A stretch of DNA of 41,101 nucleotides from contig JAJYXI010000057.1 in assembly GCA_021791055.1 (NCBI GenBank), forward strand, positions 1-41,101. Reading direction: 5' to 3'. The translations under genes were made by a program, and so were the position numbers. Shown in pieces: positions 15,780 through 24,289 of the stretch. The stretch comes from Nitrospirota bacterium (GTDB lineage: Bacteria; Nitrospirota; Thermodesulfovibrionia; Thermodesulfovibrionales; Dissulfurispiraceae). The number at the start of each line of letters is the position of its first letter. The first letter of the stretch is position 1. The notes under the pieces were generated by a model. It worked only from the letters and a program-made list of their open reading frames with translations, did no database searches and was not told the DNA's origin.

Positions 15780-16739
15780 CTATGAAGTTTTAAAACTTTT
15801 TTCTGTTAAAAGTTTTATAAAGATATCCACAATCTCAGGGTCAAAAAACTGTCCTTTGAACGAAATTAAAAACTCTATTGCCTTTTCATGTGAAATTTTA
15901 TTCCTGTAAGGCCGGTCGGATGTCAATGCGTCATAGGTATCGGCTACGGTGACTATTCTGGCCTCGATTGGAATATCGGCGCTCTTTAATCCGAGGGGAT
16001 AGCCCTTTCCATCATACCTTTCGTGGTGATAAAGGACGATGTTGATTACTGCTTCCGGAAGCTGGGCCAGCCTTGCCACATTGGCTCCCCATCTGGAATG
16101 GTTTCTTACTATTTCCATCTGTTCCGGAGATAATGGACCATTGTGGTTAAGTATGGATTCAGGGACGCCAATCTTGCCGCAGTCATGGAGCCATCCACCG
16201 TATTTTATGTATTTCTGATCTTCCTTTGATAGACCGAGGGCCTCTGCCATCTTAACTGCATAATTTGCCACCCTGTCGCAGTGTCCTTTTGTATAAGGGT
16301 CTTTAAGTTCTATGGTCTGGGCCAAAGAGAGCAGGGTTGGCTCATCTGCCCTTTTGAAAGATAAGACGACTTTGTAATGATTGACGGCATTGAGGACTGT
16401 ACCCTTCAGGTCATTATCGTTCCACGGCTTTGTTATAAACTTATAAACCGCTCCTTTGTTAATGGCGTCTATGGCAGCATGGAGGTCTGCATAGGCGGTC
16501 ATTATGATCCTTACGGTTTCAGGGGAGATGTCCTTTGCCTTTTGCAGGAATTCTATGCCGGTCATTTCGGGCATTCGGTTGTCAGAGACAATAACGGAGA
16601 TGTTGTTGTTCTTTAATATATCCATGGCCTCAAAGGCATTCATGGCAGTCATTATTCTTACATCGCTGTCCATAAAGAGCCTTTTCATGGAGTTCAGGAC
16701 ATTGATTTCATCGTCAACAAATAAAACCGTATCCTTCAT
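15780..16739 (-). CDS. RpfG-type response regulator with HD-GYP phosphodiesterase
   Basis: The 319-aa protein has a receiver (D53, KPWND) joined to an HD-GYP domain with the full canonical motifs: H185-D186 in LHDCGKIG, HHE at 238-240 and the GYP triplet at 246-248 (DGKGYP). It should degrade c-di-GMP to GMP or pGpG when activated by phosphorylation. It overlaps the upstream receiver-PAS gene by 4 nt, which points to joint translation. Confidence 0.92.
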   Translation of the reverse strand: MKDTVLFVDDEINVLNSMKRLFMDSDVRIMTAMNAFEAMDILKNNNISVIVSDNRMPEMTGIEFLQKAKDISPETVRIIMTAYADLHAAIDAINKGAVYKFITKPWNDNDLKGTVLNAVNHYKVVLSFKRADEPTLLSLAQTIELKDPYTKGHCDRVANYAVKMAEALGLSKEDQKYIKYGGWLHDCGKIGVPESILNHNGPLSPEQMEIVRNHSRWGANVARLAQLPEAVINIVLYHHERYDGKGYPLGLKSADIPIEARIVTVADTYDALTSDRPYRNKISHEKAIEFLISFKGQFFDPEIVDIFIKLLTEKSFKTS

Positions 16740-17545
16740 ACGATATCATCCTCTCTGCTAAAAATAAGGATTATGCCCTTCTGTGTATCGCTATAATCCA
16801 TTATAGCACCGGAAAGCCTGCCGTAAATTCCATTTATTTCTACTTTTTTTATTGTTTTGTCTTTGTTCTTGACTCCCTCAATAAAATCTTTTATGTCCTC
16901 AGGCAGTCCGCCTGAGACAGCCCCAATATTTTGGCCCAATAACTGCCAGTTGGTATTTGTAATATCAATCCATGTTGAATTGCATAAAACTATTGTATTG
17001 CTGAAATCTATTCCTATAATCCCCACAGGCATTGCATCGAGGATGTTCTGCTGAATGGAGAGTGCCTTGCTTCTGAAAGCGAGATGGGATTCCAGCTCCT
17101 TATTCAGTCTTGTGAGTTCATTATTTTTTTTCTGGAGTTCTTCTGTGAGTTCCAGATTTTTCTTAAAGAGGTAATACCTTTCAATGGCATTGGAAATAGC
17201 GACCTTTAATTCATCATCATTCCACGGCTTTGGAATGAATTTATAAATCTGTCCCTCATTTATGGCTGATACGACTGCAGCAGCGTCAGCATATCCGGAA
17301 AGTACAATTCTGACAGTATCCGGCCAGCATTTGCACACCTCTTTAAGAAATTCAACACCATTCATGCCGGGCATACGGTAGTCTGATATGATTATCTGAA
17401 CCTCCTCTCTTTTGAGAATTTTCAGCCCGTCTTCTCCTGATGCTGCTGTGAGGATTGTATACTCCTCGTCAAGAAAGAGCCTCTTTAGGGCATTCAGGAC
17501 ATTCTGTTCATCGTCTACACATAATATTTTGATTTCTTCATTCAT
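16736..17545 (-). CDS. Response regulator with receiver, coiled coil and PAS-like output
   Basis: A 269-aa paralogue of the protein at 14970-15761: receiver (D55 in ISDYRMP, KPWND), coiled coil, PAS-like domain (ILDAMPVGIIGIDFSNTIVLCN) and a C-terminal strand pair. I chose the ATG at 17545, which has GGAGAGG four bases upstream and sits one base after the stop of the kinase gene; a longer frame from 17560 begins inside the kinase gene. Output mechanism unknown. Confidence 0.83.
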   Translation of the reverse strand: MNEEIKILCVDDEQNVLNALKRLFLDEEYTILTAASGEDGLKILKREEVQIIISDYRMPGMNGVEFLKEVCKCWPDTVRIVLSGYADAAAVVSAINEGQIYKFIPKPWNDDELKVAISNAIERYYLFKKNLELTEELQKKNNELTRLNKELESHLAFRSKALSIQQNILDAMPVGIIGIDFSNTIVLCNSTWIDITNTNWQLLGQNIGAVSGGLPEDIKDFIEGVKNKDKTIKKVEINGIYGRLSGAIMDYSDTQKGIILIFSREDDIV

Positions 17546-17546
17546 T

Positions 17547-18932
17547 TTACCTCTCCACAACCGGGATTTTTATGGTAAAGGCGCTTCCCTTGCCCGCTTT
17601 GCTCTCAACGGTTATGTCTCCATTGTGTTTTTTTACAATATCATACGCTATGCTCAGCCCGAGCCCTGTGCCCTTGCCAACTTCCTTGGTTGTGAAAAAT
17701 GGCTCGAATATCCGGTTCAGGTTCTCAGAAGGTATACCCTTTCCTGTGTCGGATATCGAAATATATATAAAACCACTGCCATGCCATGTCTTTACTGTAA
17801 TCTCTCCCTGCTTCTCTATGGCATGTGCTGCATTGATCAGCATGTTCATGAACACCTGATTGAGCTGTCCGGGATTGCATTTTGTTAAAGGTATGTCTCC
17901 GTATTCCTTCTTCACCGTTGCCTTGTATTTCAGCTCATTCCAGACCATGTTTATGGTGCTTTCTATCCCTGCATTGATGTCAGCCATCTTCCACTCTGCC
18001 TCATCAATCCTTGAGAAGCTCTTTAAGTCCTGCACTATCTTTTTTACCCTCTCTGCACCGTCAAGGGATTCCCTGATAAGGTTGCCTAAGTCATCTATTA
18101 TGTAATCGATCTTCAGGGATTTTTTAAATTCATCCACTTTTTTCTGTATCTCTCCAAACTCCGAACTCTTAACTCCTAACTCCCCGATTGCCTCTGTCTG
18201 TGCCTTTATGAACTCTGACAGCTTATCAGCATACTTCTGAAGTGAGCCGAGATTGCTCATTACAAACCCGACAGGGTTGTTGATTTCATGGGCGATGCCT
18301 GCTGCAAGCTGGCCTATGGATGCCATCTTTTCCTGCTGCAATATCTGAGATTGGGCAGCTTTCAGTTCGGCATATGCCTTCTCAAGTTCCTTGTGCTGGG
18401 ATTCGGTAAGCTGCTTCATCTCATTATTTTTCTCAATGAGCTCTTTCTGACTCGCCTTCAACTCTTCTTCTATCTTTTGTACTGCCTCTATCGTCTGTAT
18501 CTTTTCTGTCAGTATCTTATTCCTGTCCTCGAATTCCTTCAGTTGTAAAAGGTTCCTGACTCTTACTATAAGCTCTGCATTATCCACAGGCTTTGCGAGG
18601 AAATCGTTTGCGCCTGCCTCAAGGCATTTAAGTCTCGTTTCTTTGTCGCCGAGGGAGGTAAGGACGATAACCGGTATGTGCCTGCTGTCAGGGTATTCTT
18701 TAAGCCTTTTGCAGGTCTCTACCCCGTTCATTACAGGCATTAAGACATCAAGCAGGATAAGATCGGGTCGTATCTTCTTTGTCTTTTCCATTGCCTCTAA
18801 ACCATTCCCCGCTGTCTCAAAATGGTATCCATAGCAGCTTACGAGGGCAGACAGGAGTTTAAGGTTTGCCTGTTCATCATCTACGATAAGTATTGTGTAT
18901 TTATTTTTTTGGCTTTCTGTCTGTGAATTCAT
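17547..18932 (-). CDS. Receiver-histidine kinase (soluble)
   Basis: The 461-aa protein begins with a receiver domain (D62 in LLDVLMP, K114) followed by a coiled coil (about 130-200), HisKA with H215 in AHEINNP, and HATPase (DTGKGIP, GKGTGLGLS). It has no membrane segment, so it probably acts as a relay that is itself phosphorylated. It shares a nearly identical core with the next kinase at 18971. A heptamer array is translated inside the kinase core. A TATAAT (18944-18939) lies exactly six bases before the ATG and there is no Shine-Dalgarno, so a leaderless internal transcript is possible. Confidence 0.88.
   Translation of the reverse strand: MNSQTESQKNKYTILIVDDEQANLKLLSALVSCYGYHFETAGNGLEAMEKTKKIRPDLILLDVLMPVMNGVETCKRLKEYPDSRHIPVIVLTSLGDKETRLKCLEAGANDFLAKPVDNAELIVRVRNLLQLKEFEDRNKILTEKIQTIEAVQKIEEELKASQKELIEKNNEMKQLTESQHKELEKAYAELKAAQSQILQQEKMASIGQLAAGIAHEINNPVGFVMSNLGSLQKYADKLSEFIKAQTEAIGELGVKSSEFGEIQKKVDEFKKSLKIDYIIDDLGNLIRESLDGAERVKKIVQDLKSFSRIDEAEWKMADINAGIESTINMVWNELKYKATVKKEYGDIPLTKCNPGQLNQVFMNMLINAAHAIEKQGEITVKTWHGSGFIYISISDTGKGIPSENLNRIFEPFFTTKEVGKGTGLGLSIAYDIVKKHNGDITVESKAGKGSAFTIKIPVVER
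17897..18107 (-). repeat. Near-identical kinase segment shared with 19321-19531
   Basis: 17897-18107 matches 19321-19531 almost base for base, including a 113-nt identical run (17995-18107 against 19419-19531) and identical synonymous positions, while flanking parts of the two kinase genes differ more. This suggests recent gene conversion or duplication. Confidence 0.75.
18157..18184 (-). repeat. In-frame heptamer array (AACTCYN) in the kinase gene
   Basis: Four tandem heptamers in plus orientation: AACTCCG, AACTCTT, AACTCCT, AACTCCC. They encode GELGVKSSEF within the kinase core. The same AACTCYN word builds the array in the GH57 gene at 26668-26702. The sister kinase at 18971 has no such array here. 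Confidence 0.65.
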
Positions 18933-18970
18933 ATGGTAATTATATAACTATTTTTTTATTGCTGATTATT

Positions 18971-20638
18971 TTATTTTTCCACAACAGGGACTTTTACAGT
19001 AAAAGTTGTTCCCTTGCCAACCTCGCTTTCTACAATTATATCACCATTGTGTTTTTTGACAATGTCATATGCTATGCTTAATCCAAGCCCTGTGCCCTTT
19101 CCAACCTCTTTTGTAGTGAAAAACGGCTCGAATATCCGGTCTATCTTATCGGCGGGTATACCGCATCCTGTATCAGAAATGGAAATATAGATATAACCAT
19201 TGTCGTGCCATGTCTTCATCGTAATCTCTCCCTGTTTCTCTATGGCATGTGCTGCATTGACCAATATGTTCATAAATACCTGATTGAGCTGCCCCGGATT
19301 GCACTTCGTTAAAGGCATGTCTCCGTATTCCTTCTTCACCGTTGCCTTGTATTTCAGCTCATTCCACACGATGTTTATGGTGCTTTCTATTCCTGCATTG
19401 ATGTCAGCCATCTTCCATTCTGCCTCATCAATCCTTGAGAAGCTCTTTAAGTCCTGCACTATCTTTTTTACCCTCTCTGCACCGTCAAGGGATTCCCTGA
19501 TAAGGTTGCCTAAGTCATCTATTATGTAATCAACCTTGAGAGATTTCCTGCTTTCCGTTATTGCATTTAGTATTTTTCCGTCCCCTGATAATTTTTTGAT
19601 GGTCTCTGTCTGTACATCGATAAACTCAGACAGCCTGCTGACATATTTCTGGAGTGAGCTCAAATTGCTCATTATAAATCCCACGGGGTTGTTGACTTCA
19701 TGGGCAATTCCTGCTGCAAGCTGACCTATGGATGCCATCTTCTCCTGCTGAAGTATCTGTGACTGGGCTGCCTTGAGTTCAGCATATGCCTTTTCAAGCT
19801 CTTTATGATGTGCTTCAAGCATCTCTTTGCTTTTCTTTAGCTCCTCCTCTGTTCTCTCTCGTTCCTCTTCTCTCTTTTTGCGGTCGGTGATGTCCTGAAG
19901 TGTTATTACGGCAGTATATGTGCTGGCAGTCCCCAAGTTTTTAACATAGTAGATGTCATAGTTGAAATATCTTCCACCGGGATGATAGTACTCTATGCTG
20001 CCTGAACTGCTGATTTTATAGCTGAATCCGCTCTCTTTAAAGACATCCTGCCATTTACGGTTCAATAATTCAGAATAGGACCTTCCGGTTAAGGCGGTCA
20101 ATATTTTATTGCATCTTATAATATTATCCCTTGCATCAATTAATATTACTATGTCATTGATACAATCCATGGTTTGTTCCCATTCTCTTTTGGCGATCTC
20201 AATGGCTTTAATTGTTCCTGTCAGGATTTCGTTATTTTTCTTGATTTCTTCAAGATTTTTAAGTTGTAGGAAATTTTTGATTCTTGCTATAAGCTCTATA
20301 TTGTCAACGGGTTTTGAAAGGAAGTCGTTTGCGCCTGCCTTTAAGGATTCAATCTTTGTCTCTTTATCTTCGAGGGCAGTAAGCACAATAATCGGGATAT
20401 GCCGGGTTTCAGGGTCTTCCTTTAGCCTTTTGCATGCCTCTATCCCATCCATTTCAGGCATTAAGATATCAAGGAGTATAATGTCCGGGTTAATCTTTTT
20501 TGTCTTTTCTATGGCCTCTATTCCATTCCGGGCGGTATCAAAGATATATCCATAACGGGATATTAAAGTGGACATATATTTAAGATTTGCTTCCTCATCA
20601 TCTACTATGAGGATTTTTGTCTGTTTCTCTTCCTCCAT
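18971..20638 (-). CDS. Receiver-PAS-histidine kinase (soluble)
   Basis: The 555-aa protein has a receiver (D57 in LLDILMP), a PAS domain (about 150-255: CINDIVILIDARDNIIRCNKI ... ITDRKK), a coiled coil, HisKA (AHEVNNP) and HATPase (DTGCGIP, GKGTGLGLS). It is a close paralogue of the kinase at 17547 but has an extra PAS domain. The start is the ATG at 20638, 11 nt after the preceding receiver fragment. No membrane segment is seen, so it senses an internal signal or relays phosphate. Confidence 0.88.
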   Translation of the reverse strand: MEEEKQTKILIVDDEEANLKYMSTLISRYGYIFDTARNGIEAIEKTKKINPDIILLDILMPEMDGIEACKRLKEDPETRHIPIIVLTALEDKETKIESLKAGANDFLSKPVDNIELIARIKNFLQLKNLEEIKKNNEILTGTIKAIEIAKREWEQTMDCINDIVILIDARDNIIRCNKILTALTGRSYSELLNRKWQDVFKESGFSYKISSSGSIEYYHPGGRYFNYDIYYVKNLGTASTYTAVITLQDITDRKKREEERERTEEELKKSKEMLEAHHKELEKAYAELKAAQSQILQQEKMASIGQLAAGIAHEVNNPVGFIMSNLSSLQKYVSRLSEFIDVQTETIKKLSGDGKILNAITESRKSLKVDYIIDDLGNLIRESLDGAERVKKIVQDLKSFSRIDEAEWKMADINAGIESTINIVWNELKYKATVKKEYGDMPLTKCNPGQLNQVFMNILVNAAHAIEKQGEITMKTWHDNGYIYISISDTGCGIPADKIDRIFEPFFTTKEVGKGTGLGLSIAYDIVKKHNGDIIVESEVGKGTTFTVKVPVVEK

Positions 20639-20649
20639 AAATCCTCCTG

Positions 20650-20922
20650 TTACTCTAATGCATCGGATACAGCCTGTGCCAGTTTCTCCATATTAAAGGG
20701 CTTTTGTATAATTGCCTCAATCCCTGCCTCAAGTAAATCCTCCTTCTTTGCACAAAAGTCATAGCCTGTAATCCCTAAAATCTTGACGGATGGTTTTCTT
20801 TGTTTGATTTCCCTGCTCAGTTCCATACCTCCCATCTCAGGCATTATCATATCAGTAATCACCAATCCTATCTCATCACATTGACACTCAAATATATTCA
20901 GAGCCTCTTTGCCGAGAGACAC
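20650..20922 (-). pseudogene. C-terminal receiver fragment of a broken hybrid kinase
   Basis: Ninety codons carry the second half of a receiver domain (GLVITDMIMPEMGG with the phosphoacceptor Asp, then ITGYD and KPF). The first strand and acidic pocket are missing. The frame differs from that of the kinase fragment just upstream, with which it overlaps at 20888-20922. It was almost certainly the C-terminal receiver of the same hybrid kinase. Confidence 0.75.
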
Positions 20923-21454
20923 GGATGTTTTCAGGGATTAATTTTTTTATTAATTTCAGGAACTCTTTAATAAAAGGCTTCAGGTCAAACAATTTCATTT
21001 CACTTGCAGATTTACGGCTGAAGTCCAGTATCTGGCGAATCAGTTGTGCGGCGCTTCTTCCGCCCTGACTGATTGTCTCTGCCATCTGTCTTGCATCAGG
21101 AGATAATTCCGTGTCTAAAAGAAGGAGGTCTGTATAGCCGATGATGCCGGTAAGGAGATTGTTGAAGTCATGGGCAATGCCTGCGGCCAGATGTCCAACT
21201 GCAGCCAATCTCTCCTGTAAGATCATCTTCTCCTCTGTTTTTTTGCGCTCTGTTATGTCCCTGAATATGCCTGTGATAATCTTCCTGCCCTTGATTTCAG
21301 AAACGCTTGCACTGATTTCCACAGGAATCTTTCCGCCGTCTTTATGGGCTACAAAGAGGTCTGTCTGGACTGCATCTCCTTTCTGAATATGCTCCTTAAA
21401 AACACTCGCATAAAATTCAGCATCTTCCTTTGGATGTAACTCTGTCTGGCGCAT
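20888..21454 (-). pseudogene. PAS-HisKA fragment of a broken hybrid kinase
   Basis: The frame encodes most of a PAS domain (ATG at 21454, though homology extends upstream in the same frame to RYLGRPINEIIG, near 21485) and a HisKA domain with AHDFNNLL. It then stops right after LIPENIRVS, where a HATPase domain should begin. The ATPase domain and the start of the receiver are absent, and the remaining receiver is in another frame. An internal deletion near 20925 explains this. The product could not phosphorylate itself. Confidence 0.75.
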
Positions 21455-21456
21455 AC

Positions 21457-21957
21457 CTATAATCTCATTAATTGGCCTGCCGAGGTATCTCTGTCAATAT
21501 AGGCAAATAACTTTCCCCTCAGTCCATAGATGTCCTTTATGCCGCTGTCCTTCCTCACAAACACCACACCTTCATAGTTGGAATCCCCGTTACTCTCAGG
21601 TCTCGCCAACGGAACAGCCCCTATCTCTTTGATTGACCTGTAGCAGATAAGGCTTCCCATGACGGCAGCATCTATCTCTCTGTTTTTCATCTTCTCAAGG
21701 ACTGTTACATAGTCCTTCTGGGGCATGAGCTGTGCATTAATGTTTAACCGTTTGTTCAGATAATCCACGATGGGCTGATACTGCTTGATTGTCTCTGTTA
21801 TGGTCAGGGCAGGGACAACGCCGATGCGGACAAACTGACTCTTTTCCTTCGTGGTGATTATCCCTTTCGGCTCCTCCTGCCTCTCGCATCCGGGGAAAAG
21901 AATTAATAAAAAGAATAAGAGAAAAGCCATGTATGCCTTATTATATTGCCCTGTCAT
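21457..21957 (-). pseudogene. Truncated PhnD-like periplasmic binding lipoprotein, sensor part of the broken kinase
   Basis: 166 codons: lipoprotein-type signal peptide (ending FPGC) followed by the first half of a PhnD-like binding protein (VRIGVVPALTITET ... IDAAVMGSL). The homologous reading ends at RDTSAG, then the frame changes into the PAS domain. Full domains of this family are about twice as long. The original gene was probably a PhnD-PAS-kinase-receiver sensor. It overlaps the upstream hybrid kinase by 4 nt. Confidence 0.7.
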
Positions 21958-24185
21958 CTTGAAACCCTCCCCCTATCCAGAATCTCCCTCACCTTTCTCA
22001 GAAGCTCCTTTGGAGAGACAGGCTTAAGGATGAAATCCAATCCTCCCCCAAGGATTCCCTTTTTATGTATGAGGTCTGCTGTATAGGCACTCAGAAACAA
22101 CGTCTTTATGTGGGGATTGATTTTTTTGATTTCTTCATAAGCCTCTTTGCCGTTCTTCTTCGGCATTATGACATCAAGGAGTAAAAGTTGTATATCCTCT
22201 TTATTCTTCATGAATTTTTCTATCGCCTCTTCTCCATCCCCTGCCGCTATAACCTTGTATCCGAGTCTCTCAAGCACATCCCCTGTCAGTTTCCTTACAG
22301 CCTGATCATCCTCTGCCACAAGCACTGTCTCTGTCCCTCCCTCCGGGTAGGCAGCGGGCATTGCACTCACTGTCTCTTCAACCTCTGATCTAATCAAGGG
22401 CAGATATATCTTAAATGTCGTGCCTTTCTGCGGTTCGCTGTAGACATTGATATAGCCGTCGTGCTGTTTTACTATCCCATAGACCATCGCAAGCCCGAGG
22501 CCTGTGCCTCTGCCGAGTTCCTTTGTCGTGAAGAATGGCTCGAATATCCTCTGCCTCGTCTTCTCATCCATACCAATGCCTGAATCTGTCACCGACAAAA
22601 GGGCATACATTCCTGACTCTCCATAACCATGTCTCTTTATATACTCATCATCCATCCGTGTAATCTCCGTCTCCATGATCAATTCCCCTCTATCAGGCAT
22701 GGCATCCCTCGCATTTGTTGCAAGGTTCATCAATACCTGCTCTATCTGGCCACTGTCTATCAATACTTTTAAATCCTTATCTGAAAGCGCTGTTTTTAAT
22801 TCTATATCCTCGCCTATAATCCTCCTTAAAAATTTTTCTACGCCCTTTATGATTTCATTCAGATCATGGGGCTTCAGGTCTATTATCTGCTTTCTGCTGA
22901 AGGCGAGCAGACTTCTTGTCAGATGGGCTGCCCTTTCTCCTGCATTGAGTATCTCTTTAAGATGAATTCTATTGGGGTCATCTTCCTTCATATCCATTTG
23001 CATTAAGCTTCCAAAACCAATTATCGCATTAAGCATATTGTTAAAGTCATGGGCTATGCCGCCTGCAAGCTGACCGATTGCCTCCATCTTCTGAGCATGG
23101 CGAAGCTGGTCTTCAAGCTTCTTGCGCTCGGTTATGTCCCGTGTGATGGTTACAAAGCCTATGTGCTCTCCTTTCTCATCCTTCAGTGCGGTAAGCGTCA
23201 TTTCTGCCGGAAATCGCCTGCCATCCTTCGCAACCCTTATGGTTTCAGCCGTTTTGACGAATCCCTCGAAGGTCGCTTTCTTGAACCTATCACGGCAGGC
23301 ATCCTGAGCCTCATGGGGAACCACCAGAGACCATGGCTTGCCGATGATCTCCTCTGCCCGGTAGCCGAATATCATCTCTGCGCCACGGTTCCATGAGACG
23401 ATGTTTGTATCTAAATCCAGACCTGCGATCGCATCTGTGGCATGCTCTGTTATGTTTGAGAGGAATGCCCGCTCCTCCTCGGCCTGCCTGCGCTCGGTGA
23501 TGTCCAGCAGCGTTCCGATGACAGCAGGTTTCCCGTTGTATTCTACCTTTGCCCCGTAAACCTCAACATCGATAAGCGTTCCGTCTTTTCGCAGTCCTTT
23601 AAAGGAATAGCGTATGTCCCGAACGCCGCCTTCTATGCGCTTGCGAATATTCCCTGCTACGAGGTTACGGTCTTCAGGCGCTGTCAAATCCATTGGTCCT
23701 AATTTATCGATCAACTCTTCAACCCTATAGCCAAAGATCGAGGCAAGGGCTGGATTTACATATCTAAAAAGATTGTCCTGTATCAAATAAACACCTGTTA
23801 ATGTCGATTCCGTTAACAATCGGAATCGTTCCTCGCTTTCGGAGATTTCCTCCTGCGACTCCACAAGACTTTTCTGCGAGCGTTCAATCTCCTTATATGC
23901 CATCTTAAGATCCTGCAAGACCTTTTCCCGTTTGTTCAGATAAATCGTCACTATAACAAGTAATATAGCTGTCACAAGGCCGGCAAAGAAGCCAACAATC
24001 AGATGCTCTTCATCAAAGTATGGGATGTCAGGATGAGCAAAACTATCCACTATTGCGCCTAAATTTGCCATCAAAAAGACAAGGAGTAGGGAAACAACCA
24101 ACTGAAAAGCAAATCTCCTGCCCGAAATAAATAAGGACTTAACATTCTCAGCAATCATATTTCCCATCAGAAGAAATGCAAGCAC
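21954..24185 (-). CDS. Membrane hybrid sensor histidine kinase
   Basis: 743 aa: two transmembrane helices near the N-terminus (about 25-45 and 62-84), coiled coil, two PAS domains (about 115-235 and 240-360), HisKA with AHDFNNML, HATPase ([18 protein letters not shown]) and a C-terminal receiver ([17 protein letters not shown]). It is the first gene of the 15-kb signalling operon. The frame as read starts at a GTG at 24185. Upstream, a separate ATG at 24208 would join this frame if a run of six A (24194-24189 on the minus strand) had one more base, giving a natural N-terminus ([16 protein letters not shown]); this could be a frameshift or a sequencing error. Confidence 0.85.
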   Translation of the reverse strand: MLAFLLMGNMIAENVKSLFISGRRFAFQLVVSLLLVFLMANLGAIVDSFAHPDIPYFDEEHLIVGFFAGLVTAILLVIVTIYLNKREKVLQDLKMAYKEIERSQKSLVESQEEISESEERFRLLTESTLTGVYLIQDNLFRYVNPALASIFGYRVEELIDKLGPMDLTAPEDRNLVAGNIRKRIEGGVRDIRYSFKGLRKDGTLIDVEVYGAKVEYNGKPAVIGTLLDITERRQAEEERAFLSNITEHATDAIAGLDLDTNIVSWNRGAEMIFGYRAEEIIGKPWSLVVPHEAQDACRDRFKKATFEGFVKTAETIRVAKDGRRFPAEMTLTALKDEKGEHIGFVTITRDITERKKLEDQLRHAQKMEAIGQLAGGIAHDFNNMLNAIIGFGSLMQMDMKEDDPNRIHLKEILNAGERAAHLTRSLLAFSRKQIIDLKPHDLNEIIKGVEKFLRRIIGEDIELKTALSDKDLKVLIDSGQIEQVLMNLATNARDAMPDRGELIMETEITRMDDEYIKRHGYGESGMYALLSVTDSGIGMDEKTRQRIFEPFFTTKELGRGTGLGLAMVYGIVKQHDGYINVYSEPQKGTTFKIYLPLIRSEVEETVSAMPAAYPEGGTETVLVAEDDQAVRKLTGDVLERLGYKVIAAGDGEEAIEKFMKNKEDIQLLLLDVIMPKKNGKEAYEEIKKINPHIKTLFLSAYTADLIHKKGILGGGLDFILKPVSPKELLRKVREILDRGRVSR

Positions 24186-24254
24186 GAGTTTTTTGGTTTA
24201 AGTTTCATTAGGATTCCCCCCTAAGAGCTGCTTTATAGTCAATAATAATACAGA

Positions 24255-24284
24255 TTGCATGGATGGTAAAGTAAAAAGTATAAT
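24255..24284 (+). promoter_or_regulatory. Candidate promoter for selD
   Basis: TTGCAT (24255-24260), 18-nt spacer, perfect TATAAT (24279-24284). The ATG at 24290 is only five bases further on and has no Shine-Dalgarno, so the transcript would be leaderless or nearly so. Confidence 0.5.
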
Positions 24285-24289
24285 AGCTC

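Noticed and set aside
17897-19531. Insertion sequence or transposon-mediated duplication of kinases
   Set aside because: No transposase, terminal inverted repeats or target duplications are visible; the identity is limited to part of the coding region.
21954-24185. Prophage or integrative element in the signalling region
   Set aside because: No integrase, phage structural gene or attachment repeats; the tRNA genes are intact and lie outside this block.
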